NCBI GenBank assembly: GCA_903772945.1
Contig: CAICTM010000451.1
Coordinates: 1 to 64,000 of the forward strand
DNA: 64,000 nt
Source of the DNA: Seminavis robusta
Taxonomy: Eukaryota; Bacillariophyta; Bacillariophyceae; Naviculales; Naviculaceae
Reading direction: 5' to 3'
Positions 31,183 to 43,214 of this stretch are shown here, one piece after another (position 1 is the first letter of the stretch; each line of letters starts with the position of its first letter). Both the position numbers and the translations under genes were made by a program. The notes under the pieces are model-generated. The model saw only the letters and a list, made by a program, of their open reading frames with translations. It was not told where the DNA came from and made no database searches.

Positions 31183-34100
31183 ATGCAACGGCAAAAGCAG
31201 CAGCAACGTCGGAGGAGACGAAGGAGGTCCTCGACGAGCAGCAATAGCCAAGCAGCGTTGTTGTGTACATCTGCTAGTTGGCCCGCTACTGCTGCTGTTA
31301 GTTTCTATCCATCCGACGACGACGACGACGACCGAGACCATGACCCCCTGCCATTATTAGCAGCAGAACCGCCATCCGTCAACATGGTCTATCAGTATGC
31401 CTTTGAAGAAGGGCTAGAATTGAGCTTGGTGCCCGAGAATGAGGCACCTCCCTTTACGTCAGGTCCAAAGGTGCTAGAGCTTGGCCTCTCGGGGTTTACC
31501 GGAAGACTCATCATCACCCAGCAAGCCATCCGACAGTACGCCCTCTATGGATCCTCACGCAACCACAACAACCATGAAGAAAAGAAGGACGAATCCGTCT
31601 CGGTGATTTCTTCGTCGTCTTCCGAATCAGAAGGCAGACATCAACAACAACGACGACTATACTCAAAGCCTCCTATGGCTCCAGCAGCAGCAACTGCCAA
31701 GGCCACTCGGACCAGACAAACGAAATCGCCTCCTGTACCACAACAACAACAACAAAAGTCACTACCAGACACATCCAAACGAAAAGCCAAAGATCCAGCC
31801 GGGGCACGCAAACCTGGAAAACCGGATCCCTCTGCTGCCAAGGTGAACAACAGTAGCAGCCGATTTCTACAATCATCACCACCACCCAGATCCTCCTCCA
31901 AGAGAAAAGGCCAGGCACCATCACCACCAGCACAACAACAACAAGATGCCATTGATGACATTGCCGCAGTCTTTGCGAGCTCACAAGGGGACTTGTTTCC
32001 ACAACACAACACTAATGTAGCCCAAGCCATTGATAGCTTTAGCCACAGCAGCAGCACTGGTGTGGAAGTAGTCTCGGTGGCGTCCACCGTATCGACCCGT
32101 GCTGCTGCGGCACATGCCGAACGGGAAGATACACTCGATCAGTTTGCCAGTATATTTGCGACACATCAGGAAGAAGACAACAAGCCAAGCGGGGGAGATA
32201 TCGACGAAGAGAAATCGGCAGCCGTGTCGTCCAGCCATCATCACCGGGGATCATCATCAAGGGGGAGCGGCAGTCATGGGGGCAATTCTAGAGGAGGGGA
32301 GCCAGGGGATGACCCAGTGTCCGACTTTGCCACTGCGTTTGTGTCCTTGTCGGCAGGAGGGCCCTCCCATAACAAGCCACCTGCGGACAGTGGTGGCAGC
32401 ATTGATGACGAGGCATCATCCATGGCGGAAGAAGCATCAGCTTCAGCCGCCGCAGATTCAGAGACTACAGAAGAAGCCAGCAATGCATCCACCATGGCGC
32501 CTCCCGCAGAAGATGCAGTGTCGGATTTCGCAGCGTTTGTCAGCAGTGGACCTACGACGAACAAGCCAGAAACAGACGGCGGCAGCATTGACGACGACGA
32601 CGATGATGAGTCTAGTCGACGGTCGGGAAGGTCCAGCGCGGCGGCGTCAAACAGCGCTGCATCGAGAGAATCGTCGTCATCATCGTCCGCCGGTGGTGGC
32701 CACTCGGTAATAGAGGAGCATGCTTCGGATGTTCTGATTGGGGATTTCACGACGGCATTCGTCGCCTTGTCGGGCCCGCCCACCGTGCCAGAAGTGGCAC
32801 TGGGAAGCATTGATGAAGAATCTGCGACCAATCGAGGACTTTCCGTTGTTTCCGAAACCGAATCTTCTGTGGCGTCGCAGTCGTATGAAAGCAGCAGGTT
32901 ATCGCAAGCGGGGAGTCCGTCCACACCGCAGGACCCTCCCGATGCCATGTCTGATTTCGTAACCGCTTTTGGGCAACTGACGGGACCGACCCAAGTGGCA
33001 CAACAACAAACCAAGCGCGAAATGATCGACGAAGAGTCAATCCCTTCACGTGCCAACTCGTCATCCCTTTCGTCTTCGTCGTCGGGACAGCAGAGTCGAG
33101 AAAGCTCAAAGCAAGAATCAGTGCAGCAGGGACCCGTAGATCCCATGACTGACTTTGTCACGGCGTTTGGAGCTCTCACTCGTCCCACACCGGAGGGCAA
33201 TGGCAAGGGGCAAATGATTGACGAGGACTCTCCTTCATCGGTGGCGTCTGGTTCCGCTACGACTCCAGAGCCACAATCGAGCAACTCACGATCGAGTTCA
33301 GAAGACCCGTTGACGCAATTCACAAAGGCGTTCGGTGGCGATCCTGCAGGTCAATCCGTGCCAGCAAGAGTTGAAGGACCACGAATTGTTCAAGCACCCC
33401 AGGCCCCTTCTGAAAGCCGGGAGCTCCAAGAACAGTCAAAGCCGGAAACCAAAGCGACTACTCCGGCTCCTGCGCCTGCCACTGCACCTGCCTCGGCGCC
33501 AACCACTGCACCTGCCAAGAAAAGAATGTCTCAAAAGAACAAAACCAAGAAGGCTGCCACTGGGGCTATTGCGAAAGCCAGAATATCGATCGACAAGAAA
33601 CGAAAGATCCGAGAGATGTTCCCAAACTATCCGGACGTTAGCACCGGAAGCGCAGGCAGTCAGGATCCTGTCGGCGTGTACCTCCACCAAAAATGCTCCG
33701 CGCCGTACGAGAAAACACTGCCTCCAAAAGATCTAAGGGAGCTCCTCGAGGTGTTTCCGTTCGCAGCGTATTGCGCTGATGATAAAGGCCGGCTACCTCT
33801 GCATGTATTGGGAGAGAACGGGCGGTTGGTCAAAGATCCCCAAGGTCGCCAACGTGCTACGGCTCTCGCAAAGCTGCTGATAACTGCATATCCACAGAGT
33901 GTTACTTACCCCGACAGCGACGGACGACTTCCTTTCGTCGCCCTGTTGCAGCAATGGATTGAAGTGCACTATGAACACATGTCGGGAAGATTCAGCAGGG
34001 ACACAAAGCAGTCGACGCTCGCATCCATGAAGAAGAGTTTAATTGGGAAATCCGGTAACCAAGAAGAGAACAAGCCAATCCAGTATGACAAGCTGTTCCC

Positions 34101-36942
34101 GGCCATAGACCTTTGGCCGTACGCTGAATGGTGCTTAAGCATGCTGTCAATGATCCTCGATGACATGTTAGGAAAAGGTGTCCTCCAAGAAGCTCTCGGC
34201 AATAGGCCGTTGGCGGAGCAAATGGAAGCAAGGCGGCAATACGTTGGCAACGTGCTTGTAAGCGTCCCATTGTTGGTCAAGTCAGTGCTGTTCTTGGACG
34301 GCGGGGTTGGTTCGTCACGCAAGCGAATTCTACAAATGCCCTTCATACGCCGAGCCTTGTTGACCCAAGAGAGTGTTGGTACATGGTTGGAAGGCATGTG
34401 TCTTAGACAAGGGACGCCCTCGAAACTGGCCATTGACTACTTTCAGCTGCTGTCGCAAACGACGCCACTCGATTATGTGGGGCCTAAGCGAACTCCAGAC
34501 GAACAAGATGAAGCGGCTTTCCATCGAGAGCGCGAAACTGTTTATCGCGCTATTGAGGAATTGGAAGTAATCATTCCTTCTTTGGTTGTGTTGGACGAGA
34601 AAGAAACGGAGAGAGCAGCAACGACAAACGTGGTATGGTTTATCATGAATCGAAATCTCGCACAACCCTTCGTGGTAGGCCTTCTTCTGATTGATTTCAC
34701 TTTGCACGTGACGCTCATGTTGTCTTTTAGGAATGATGTCAATCTCCCATCAACCTCCGACACTTTCCTTGCGAGAACGCCGCCCAATCTTGTCCCGGTA
34801 ATTTGTACCCACTATATAGTGAGAAAGGGCTGCGAGGCTTTGTCATTCCTGTTGATTTCGAAGAAAGCGTTTTGGGAGCACTTTGTCAGTCTCTGGTAAG
34901 CCGCCAGGGTCTGGGTTGGGGGTGTTTGAACACTTAGCTCATGTTTTCTTCTTTCAGGAACGTCGTTGACACCCTGACCCACATTCTCACCTTGATAGCC
35001 GACTTATTGAGGAAGGAACGGCCAGAGAGATACGAGTAAGAAAAGAAATCTCAGCCATGATCTGGATCGTGGTCGATAAAGCGCTGCTCACTTTCGATTG
35101 CATTCATGTTTCATTCACTCCAGGGCGCTACTTAATGCTTTAGTTTTGGCGTTGCTGTGGATCAAGGTGCTGGGGTTTCTCAAGTTTGCCAACAAGGAAA
35201 TGGCGACATTTGTGTTGGCACTTATTCAGGTGGGCACGGCGGCACAACCTGTTGGACAGCCTCTACCGTTGCTAACTCAACTGTCGTATCTACCGGTACC
35301 AGATCGTCAAGGATATCCGCTTCTTCATCGTGGTTCTTTTTGTGGTGATCTTCATGTTTGCAGATATGATTCACGTCATCGCCACAACCAAGGAAGATGC
35401 GTGGTGCGACTCTGGCAACCTGTCTGATGCACAAGAAGACTTTTGTTCCCCCTGGTCACTTGACTACTACTATCGGATGTACGCTGTCCTCTTGGGCGAT
35501 TTCGAGTTAGACGATTACACACAAACGCGCGAAATCAGTATCATATTCTTCACTTTCACTATTCTGGGATCGATCATTCTGCTCAATGTCCTGATTGCCG
35601 GTACGTTCTTCTTTACGTTTCCATTATGGGGATGGTTGCTACCAACTTTCTCAATGCAGTCGTTTTTGAACATGCTCTTGATTGTCCTCACCGTACCTCT
35701 AGTCATCAGCGATTCCTACGCAAATTCCAAAGAATCTAGTCTCCTCTTGTTTGGACGGTGAGTCACAGTCTGTTCGCAGCAAATACACGCAGAATGCGCA
35801 AACGACCTCCATCTCACCTTGGCTCTCTGCTGCACCACTATGCCTCGCAGTGCTCGGGTGAGTGCAGGAAATTATTGTGTGTCACCCGTCATGATGGCAG
35901 CCTGCCACTCACATATTTTCCGGCGTTTCCCCAGGTTGGCTTTGTTGCACAGCAAATTGCCCTCGAATCGTTCTTACGCCCAGGCAACAACCCTCTGAAG
36001 ATCTTGCAAACCAAAGTGAAGGGCGTGCCAGTCCTTGGCAATGCTCAAGTACTGATCACTTGGAAATGGACCAGCATGATCATCCGATGGCTTGTTGTGT
36101 TCTCCCTTCTTGGCTCGGCCTTGACCGCAGACATTTTTCTATTGAATGAAATGTCCCGTCAATTTGGAAATCCCCTTTTCTTCTTTCTCTACCTATTCTT
36201 TGCTTTGGTGCTGCTGATTGCCATTTGGGTGGTAGGACTCTTTGTATTTGGGGACTTTCTGAAATGGATATTCTGTGGAATTTTTCGGCCCTGCATGAGT
36301 GTTGCTGACCACTGGGCAAGACTGTTTACGTACCTTGTCACGGTCAATGTATTTGGCTTGAGTGCTGCGGCATCGAGTCGAGATGAAGCTTTGTTGGGCA
36401 AGGCCGAGAAGGAAGCTGCCGGCGACAAAGATGACGGCGAAGATCGCAGGGAGCTGATGGAACAGTTCTTCATCCTGGAGAAGCACATGGAGAAGTCTAT
36501 GCGACAAGCCATGCGCAAGACCGAGATGCAGCTATCACGGCGAATTGAAATGGCAGAAGAACGTTTGATCAGTGCAGAGAGGACGGAACGAGCCGAACTG
36601 ATGTCACAGCTTTCCAGCCTGATCCAAAAGCTGGACTCATCGCCCGTTGCCGGTGCTGGCTCATCAACCAAGGTGGTTACCTTGACCGGTGGCGAATCAA
36701 ACGGCTCCAGTCAAAACCGCAGCAACTCGAAGAATCGGGGCAACTCGCAAGCCGGCAGCCATTCAAGCAGCGACGGGAACAACAGTGGGAAGTCGAGCGG
36801 TAGCAAGTCGAAAGGCGGTGGTTCCGTTAGCGTCATATACTCCAAGAAGAGCGGCAAGTTGAACGGTGGAAGTTCTGGCGGCAGCAGCAACTCGAACGTT
36901 GGAAATTCGAAAGACCGCACCTCGAAAGGTGCAAGGGATTGA
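31183..36942 (+). CDS. large voltage-gated/TRP-type ion channel, 1754 residues, seven exons
   Basis: Exons 31183-34895, 34958-35035, 35124-35229, 35303-35600, 35703-35757, 35851-35857 and 35935-36942; every join keeps phase and has GT-AG ends. About 750 N-terminal residues are disordered and hold degenerate tandem repeats. Next come ankyrin-like words (DDKGRLPLHVLG, DSDGRLPFVALL), then about six membrane spans. The pore region is MYAVLLGDFELDD. After the last span is the ISDSY motif, then LLLFGRARVGFVAQQ, the hallmark of this channel class. The C-terminus has a coiled coil (EKHMEKSMRQAMRKTEMQL), then a Ser/Gly/Asn/Lys tail. It would pass cations across a membrane; gating and selectivity cannot be read from sequence. 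The 7-base exon is needed to restore FGRARVGF. Confidence 0.85.
31930..33330 (+). repeat. degenerate tandem peptide repeat in the channel N-terminus
   Basis: Seven or eight copies of a unit of about 55-75 codons with the pattern D-x-(V/L/M)-(S/T)-D-F-x-T-A-F, then a GP-rich linker, then I-D-E-(E/D)-S. Examples are DPVSDFATAFVSL, DAMSDFVTAFGQL, DPMTDFVTAFGAL and DPLTQFTKAFGG, with SIDDE, SIDEE, MIDEES and MIDEDS. Confidence 0.8.
35851..35857 (+). other. 7-base microexon of the channel gene
   Basis: TGCTCGG lies between a TCGCAG acceptor and a GTGAGT donor. It supplies the last base of an Arg codon plus Ala and Arg. With it, upstream LLLFG and downstream VGFVAQQ join as LLLFGRARVGFVAQQ; without it the frame is lost and the conserved RAR is missing. 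Confidence 0.8.
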
Positions 36943-37743
36943 ATAAAAGAAGACAACTAATCTACAAACTAACGTTTGGAGCAGCCACGCTAAAGAACAT
37001 ATCACATATCATTCGTATTTTCGTTCTCTAGAGTCAGGTTCGCGCTTTTAAACTAGCTAGGACAGGTCGCAGGAGGGAACCGCTGAGGAGTGTTACAATT
37101 TCGATATCAGATTGCGCGCTAAATGCTTTGGTTGCCAGGGAGGGCATCGATTGAGTGCGAAGAGATGCTTATGAACTTTTACCAATAGTTTCCTTTAGAA
37201 CAAGATTCCTTTCTTCTATGATACATGTATGTCATCTTGACAATTATTGAGACAAGAAAGGTGTGTGGGCGTGTGGGCTCTTGGTATCATGGTACCAGGT
37301 ACCGGTGGCGTGGATGCGGGATGCTTCCCCTGAGAGGTGTCCTGGCATAGCGTGGATTTTTGCTGGATGACACCGGAACTCTCGTGACTGATGAGTTCCG
37401 GGATTCCGAAACAGACGTGCCAGTGTCCTTGCCGAACATCGACGCAAAACCGCTTCCTCCAGTTTCAAGTTGTTGTTCCACTCTCCGATAGATACTGTTC
37501 GAACTGCATGGTCGTCAGAGGTTGGAGCTGTCTATCATCAGGTCAGGTTTGAAGGAACTGAAGGAGATTGGTCGAAGCGAGCTCCAGCAAACGTGTGATC
37601 GAGTTGTTTTTGTTGTTGAAGGAAGAGGAGCTGCTTTTCGTTCAGTTTAGGTTGCCCTCTTTTCCCATCCATCAACTACCGATAGCCAATCAACTTATTA
37701 AGCCACTACACTGACTGATTCGATCATTCGGCCAGCCAACATC
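36943..37743. other. intergenic, no gene seen
   Basis: GGTACCAGGTACCGG palindrome at 37291. Small open minus frames at 37244-37481 lack family likeness. The last 100 bases are the leader of the TFIIF gene. Confidence 0.5.
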
Positions 37744-39768
37744 ATGTCTACTAATCCTAACAACAACGACAATAAGAATGCCGCAAAGGTCCCTCGTCAA
37801 GGATTGGATCTGTTGCTGCAACGCAAGGGTAAAACGTTGCCCCCAGGTCAAAAGATGAGTTTCACGTTGATCAAAGGACCCAGCATTAATCGGGATGCCA
37901 TTCCAGATCCAGTGAATCCATCGGCTGCCAAAGAATGCTTTCCCTTGATTGCCAAGTTCCCAGAGTCGGTCGTTCGACCAGAGTTCAAGACGTCGCAGTG
38001 GAAAGATGCTCGATTGTATCAGCAAGATGTCCCCAAGGCTCAGGTAAGTCCAGTAGGGTTGAACCTTAACTTCTTTGGATCCATCAAAAAGTCCTCTTTT
38101 TCGCTCGTCTTTTTCGACTCACCATCTGACCCTCTCTCTCTCGAACTCTCTCGCTGTGACCCTCTCACAATCAATCAATCAATCGCTTCAATACGATACA
38201 ATACAAAACGAACTAACCAAAACTAACAGATTGACTCGGACGAAGAAGCCGAAGAACTAGCCGCCATTGAGAACCGAAAGCGATGGCGACGGAAACGCAA
38301 CGAACCGCCCAAACGACAATGGATCCTACAAGAACAGGTCGAATTCCTCGAAACCATGATTGATTCCAAACGCAAGAAAAAATCCGACAATGCCAAGATC
38401 AGCTCGCGATACGAAGGAGTCCCCGAACACAATCCCAGTCATTTCGTATTACTCGAGTGCAAAACCAACGGACCACAATTTGACAACAACAACAATGGTC
38501 ACGACCACAATATACAAGTCACGCTCTTGCCGGCTCCACCCAATGCGCAGATTGCATTCGCACAACCGGCATCCCGCAAAGGAATGTCCATGAACGAAGC
38601 CGAACTCGCCATTCTGGATCAACGCAATCAAATGACGCGATACATGATGCACAATAAAAATCAAAACTCATTCATTGCCCAACAACCCGTCAATCAATCC
38701 AAAGCACGATTGCTGGGGCGACTCGCCAAAGCCAGCCAAAAGGGTGCATTTGGTGGCACGTCGGAAGCTGCCGAAAATGATGAAACGGATGATATCATGG
38801 GTGATATCACCTTTCGTGACCGCAAGGGGAATACCAAAGCCCGTAAGGAATTGCTGTCGACCCTTGGAGATGGTGTCAAAGTTGATGATGATGGTGTCTT
38901 GGGTGGGGCACACGATGACGAATTTGGAGGAAAACGACGATTCGGGGCATTCAAGGCTGAAGAAACCGATGGCAAAGCTGGACAAGCGGCACAAGGCAAT
39001 TCCGATGTGGGAAATGATGGAAGGGCCATGGCGGATGGATTCTATCAACGTGATGTTAAGGCGGAATACGATGAGTTGGATTATGATATTGAAGAGCAAT
39101 TTGACGATGATGATGTCGATGTGGGGGAGACCGAGGTGGTGGTGGAGAGCGGTTTTGCACAGGAAGAAGACGAAGAGGAAGATGGAGAAGAGGAAGGAGA
39201 AGGGGGGACGGAACAAATCACGGGCGCAGAAGGTCTCGCTTCCGTCGCTGGATTCAAGGCACTGCTGGCCAAAGCCAAGACAGGAGCCACCACAGATCCC
39301 AACCAAACGGCCGAGGCACAGGCGGCTGCCAATGGTGCCGAGGCTGGCAAGAAGGACCCACGCAAGGAGGATCCCAAAGGGCGGGCAGCTCTCAAAAAGT
39401 CCTTCAAGGCGCAAAATGAACCAGAAAATCATCTACTCAAGATCTTCAAGGCGGCTGAAAAAGTCAAGGAAAAGAGCGAGCTGCAAGAAAAGAAACCTCC
39501 TCCCAAGCAAGAAGACGATACAGGCAACGAAGTCGATAAGGACGGTCTTCGTATCATTTCATTGCAGGCTGTCCGAAGGGAGATCTGGTTGAATCATGGC
39601 CGTATCAGTGTCAAGCGTCTTTCCAAGTTGTTTGATGTCAACAAGAAGGCCACAAAAGAAAGGCAGAACCTATTCAGAAAGATTGTCAAGGAACTCTGCA
39701 CCATGGAGAAAGATCCTGTTGCCGGAGCCATGCTCGTTTTGAAGCAGCACTACTCCAACATGGGATAG
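37744..39768 (+). CDS. GTF2F1: TFIIF alpha subunit (RAP74), 612 residues, two exons
   Basis: Exons 37744-38043 and 38230-39768 join in phase zero (186-base intron). The N-terminal half has the TFIIF alpha dimerisation region: FPLIAKFPESVVRP, WKDARLYQQD and a basic RKRWRRKRNEPPKRQW stretch. The centre is long, acidic and low in complexity (EEDEEEDGEEEGEGG). The last 70 residues form the RAP74 winged helix: DGLRIISLQAVRREIW, then HGRISVKRLSKLF and RKIVKELCTM. With the beta subunit it binds RNA polymerase II and helps start-site choice and elongation, and the winged helix contacts the CTD phosphatase FCP1. It acts in the nucleus. Identity is firm for the C-terminal domain and likely for the whole. 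Confidence 0.82.
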
Positions 39769-40204
39769 GGTCCCGACCTGCTGTTGTGGCGACATCCTCT
39801 CATAAGCCCTGCAGTATTTCTTTTTAAAAGGGTGCTCTAATTAGTTATCTTGATATTTTTAAGAAGGTTCCTTGTTTTTGCGTTTGTTCTGCTCTCAAAT
39901 TCTTGCGTACAAAGATGTAAAGTAGTAGTATGTAAAGTTTCTAAAATTTGGCAACAATAGTCAAAAACCAATCACCCCAAATGAGACGATGGATCGTCGA
40001 GCGTACTGTCAAAACCTAAACCAGCGATCTGCAAACGAGTTACTTTTTTTATTTTTTCCCTTTCTTTTTTGTCTGAACGAACATTATGAATCATATCCAC
40101 CGATCAATCACCAACACATTTCACTCATTGGTGCGACACAACCTCTTTTAGGCCGCTTTTGCGTGTGTCTCCGTCATTTTCCCATATACTTTTTGTGCTT
40201 TTTT
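39769..40204. other. intergenic between convergent genes
   Basis: AT-rich 3' flanks of two genes. No coding signal or repeat of note. Confidence 0.5.
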
Positions 40205-41818
40205 TTACATTCGAGGCATGTCATCACTTTTCCATCCCATTAGAAAAGATTTGGGCGAGGTGACGAATAAACTGCCACCTCCTGCCATCATTTGACGTTG
40301 CTTTTCGATCCTTTCGTTGCGGTAGGCGGCGGCTGTAGTCGATCCAGGAGCGGCATGGTTGCTGCTCCTTTTGCTGCGAAACGACTTGAGTGTGTTATTG
40401 GTGGTGGTGGTGGCCGAGTAGTGGGAGTTTTCGGGATTGTTTTCCGTGTGAAAACTCGAATGATACTCCTCGGCAGATTCGTACTTGTTTTCGTTGCTGA
40501 CAAAGTTGTTGTTGTAACTGTTGCCACTGGCATGGTTCTGTACTAGCTGTTGGTGTTGTTGAGACTGCTGTTGGTGTAGTTGAAGCAACGCCGTGTTGCT
40601 GCTTTGTTGTTGGTTGGCGCCATACTGATTGTACCTGTTATGATTGTCATAGCTGTGGTACAACTGATGGCCACGTCCCTGTGCTGGTTGCTGGTAGTCT
40701 CCCATACCCATATAGGGATAGCTACTGTTAGGGGCGATGCCGTTGTTGTTATTGTTGTTGTTATGAAGAAGATAGCTGTTGTTGATGTCACTGTTGTTGC
40801 GACTTGTGGTGCTTTGAAGCGCATAGATGTTAGGGCCAGCAGGAGGATAGCTTGGCTCAGATGATGGAGCCTGCTGAGCCGTCTCAGGTTCGGGTTGATA
40901 CAAGGGAGGAAGGATCTGCGCCGGCGGAGAGTTGGTAGCAGTAGCATTGCTAGCCGCAGTATCATTGCTAGCGTAGCCTTGTCCACCATGGTTGGTCGTA
41001 TTTCGGATTGGGTCATTAGAGGAAGCTGGAAGCGACGACCGAGTAGCACTCGTAGAAGTGGAAGACTGCTCTCTTGCTACCAAAAGCGACTTGATGGACT
41101 CTTGCAAGGGTGGAAGACAGGAAGCGGAGGAGGTGGAGGATGTCTTTGGTTTGAGTGGAGGAAGCACAGAGCTGGTCTTGTTTGCCTCATTATTTGTACT
41201 CAATGTGGCCGCATTGGATGTCAGAGGCATGTACTTGTTGCCACTACTACTACGTGATGCCTGATGATGAGGCAAAGATCTTCGACCAGCATTCTCATCT
41301 GAGAACTCCGTCTGAGGATGAAAATCTTCTTCTGCAGCAAAGCATACCAAAGTTCCCTTGGTTTTGCTGCTCTCTGTTACGGTTGTCCCCTTGAGCAATA
41401 CTTTTTCCGCATTGCCTTGGCTAGGTTTCCCACCAGCAGCACTGTTACTGCTGGTTGTGGTGGAAGAAGATACCGAGGTATTATTGCCGCTGGCCTCATT
41501 GCTTGTTCCCTGATTAGCAATAGTACTTGCGCCATCATGGATAACAGTAGTACTTGCACCTAAAGTACTACCATTACTCACTTCAACACCCACGATTTCC
41601 TTGGGTACCTTTCCGCCACGCCTCTTTTTGCGCGAGCTTCCACCACGACACCCTCTTGGTCGATGACTTCTTCGTCTGGATGAAGTCTTACTGCGATTGC
41701 TTGTATCCGAAGAACTATAGGTAGACCCACTATCCGCTCTACAACGATTCGCTCCAGCTGGTAGATGGAGAGAAGAACGCATGCTACTACTGTTCGACGA
41801 CGACATGATACCCGTCAT
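40205..41818 (-). CDS. Ser/Asn/Thr-rich low-complexity protein, 537 residues
   Basis: One long frame from ATG (MTGIMSSSNSSSMRSS). Residues 25-75 are rich in Arg and Lys (KTSSRRRSHRPRGCRGG, SRKKRRGGK), a likely nuclear signal. The rest is Ser, Thr, Asn and Gln-rich, with Asn and Gln runs built on AAC/CAA microsatellites, and should be disordered. Near the end is FRSKRSSNHAAPGSTTAAAYRNERIEK-like sequence (read in pieces), then an ordered-looking GGSLFVTSPKSFLMGWKSDDM tail. No domain is recognised. A nuclear scaffold or transcription role would fit but is not shown. It is divergent from the NudC-like gene. Confidence 0.65.
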   Translation of the reverse strand: MTGIMSSSNSSSMRSSLHLPAGANRCRADSGSTYSSSDTSNRSKTSSRRRSHRPRGCRGGSSRKKRRGGKVPKEIVGVEVSNGSTLGASTTVIHDGASTIANQGTSNEASGNNTSVSSSTTTSSNSAAGGKPSQGNAEKVLLKGTTVTESSKTKGTLVCFAAEEDFHPQTEFSDENAGRRSLPHHQASRSSSGNKYMPLTSNAATLSTNNEANKTSSVLPPLKPKTSSTSSASCLPPLQESIKSLLVAREQSSTSTSATRSSLPASSNDPIRNTTNHGGQGYASNDTAASNATATNSPPAQILPPLYQPEPETAQQAPSSEPSYPPAGPNIYALQSTTSRNNSDINNSYLLHNNNNNNNGIAPNSSYPYMGMGDYQQPAQGRGHQLYHSYDNHNRYNQYGANQQQSSNTALLQLHQQQSQQHQQLVQNHASGNSYNNNFVSNENKYESAEEYHSSFHTENNPENSHYSATTTTNNTLKSFRSKRSSNHAAPGSTTAAAYRNERIEKQRQMMAGGGSLFVTSPKSFLMGWKSDDMPRM

Positions 41819-42343
41819 TGTTGTCCCTTTTTTCCTTTCTTGTGTGTATATTGTGTTGTTTCAAGTGACGTTGCGTTGTCAATCTTGGACAACAAATGAA
41901 GCAACAAGCGAAAAAAAATGAGGCAACTTTGGGTACAGTCTATCTCTATACGATGTAGAGTACGGACAGCAATGACGATTGGTCAAGATAGACAAGCAAT
42001 GAGAGAAAGGAAGCGGCGACAACGATCCGTAAAGCGGAGTCGAGATCATCGCTCACTCTTCGATCGAAGAAAAAATGTGAGCGATTCTGATGCGAGGCGG
42101 TGCGTCCGAGCATGCCGTATGGTACTTAGCAACTCATAGGACGATAACGTTCCTTTACCTTACACTTTTGGCGCACATTTGATTATTCAGCCTTGCTGGC
42201 TACCGAGAACCCACAAGTCTAGTCGAGTGAGTCGAGTCGAGTCGAGTCGAGTCGAGTCACAGGCGACGAAAGAAGCTGTCGACCAGTCGACCATGACACA
42301 CAACAGCGGCCAGGGTGAGAGCATACGGTAGGAAACAAGCATA
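41819..42343. promoter_or_regulatory. shared upstream region with GAGTC array
   Basis: Between divergent genes. Holds a tandem GTCGA array at about 42221-42258 some 90 bases before the NudC-like start, then a short GGTCGACTGGTCGA-like palindrome. Role unknown. Confidence 0.45.
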
Positions 42344-43024
42344 ATGAGCAAGCTAACAGACTATTCCAAGTTCGACAAGCTGGAGTGCAGCTCTGATGAC
42401 GAAGAAGAGGTGACCAAGGCCAGTGTCGCTAGTCGACCAGCGGCACCAGCGGAACCATCGGCACAATCCAGCTCCCACCTGCCGCAACAACCCACACCAA
42501 GTCCTTCCAGCGATCGCATCTACAAGAACCCGCAGACTGGCCGCCACGTGTACGAATACAATGGAAAACCAGTCTATGAATGGGAACAAAATTTGGAAGA
42601 AGTCATCCTGTACATCCAGGCACCCCCGGTGCCCCGAAATCGCATTCATTGCAAAATTGCGCCACGGCATCTTCAACTGGGAATCACAGAACTGGTCGAA
42701 CAACAGGGCAAGTACTTTATGGACGAAGACACCTTTGGGACTGTGGACGTCTCCGAATCTACGTGGACTCTGGAAGATGGAATGTTAGTCATTTACTTGG
42801 CCAAGGCCAACAAGGCAGAAGTATGGGATGTGGCACTGATGGGCAGTAAGAAAACCAAGGAGCAAACTGCCACACTTGATCCCATGGCCAAGCAGCAAGT
42901 CCAACAAGAAATGATGCTGGAACGATTCCAGGAAGAAAATCCTGGATTCGATTTTCGAGGGGCCAAATTCAATGGCAACGTACCAGATCCTAGAACTTTC
43001 ATGGAGGGGGTCAAGTATTCATAG
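42344..43024 (+). CDS. NudC/CS-domain co-chaperone, 226 residues
   Basis: An acidic, Ser/Pro-rich N-terminus of 60 residues is followed by KNPQTGRHVYEYNGKPVYEW, then a CS (p23-like) domain: EQNLEEVILYIQAPP, IHCKIAPRHLQLGI, ESTWTLEDGMLVIYLAKA. The tail KQQVQQEMMLERFQEENPGF, with DFRGAKFNG, matches the C-terminus of NudC-domain proteins such as NUDCD2. These proteins work with Hsp90 in folding of WD-repeat and dynein-linked clients in the cytosol. No intron. It converges with the PIG-A gene at 190 bases. Confidence 0.85.
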   Translation: MSKLTDYSKFDKLECSSDDEEEVTKASVASRPAAPAEPSAQSSSHLPQQPTPSPSSDRIYKNPQTGRHVYEYNGKPVYEWEQNLEEVILYIQAPPVPRNRIHCKIAPRHLQLGITELVEQQGKYFMDEDTFGTVDVSESTWTLEDGMLVIYLAKANKAEVWDVALMGSKKTKEQTATLDPMAKQQVQQEMMLERFQEENPGFDFRGAKFNGNVPDPRTFMEGVKYS

Positions 43025-43214
43025 CAGGCAGTACTGGTATTGATGAAGCGGAGAGGATGAGCTTTGCTGCTAAGCCTCGAGTAGCTAGCTAGTACTAGCA
43101 GGGAAAAGGAAGCAACTGTTGCCGCACCGGCACTATCGTACTAGGCTGCCTTGTGGCTGGGCTCAACTTCACCGGAAACGGTGCTTCCTAGTTTAGCAAT
43201 TCCCTTTTTTCACT

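Noticed and set aside
32274-33323. Minus-strand frame of 349 codons opposite the channel N-terminus
   Set aside because: The Ser/Asp-rich opposite strand of a repetitive coding region; no motif of its own and it breaks a well-supported plus-strand exon.
35098-35427. Plus frame of 109 codons inside the channel gene
   Set aside because: It reads through an intron (35230-35302) and leaves the channel frame.
38668-39432. Minus-strand hydrophobic frame over the TFIIF alpha gene
   Set aside because: Antisense of an acidic low-complexity region, which reads as Leu/Phe/Ile-rich. Not a membrane protein.
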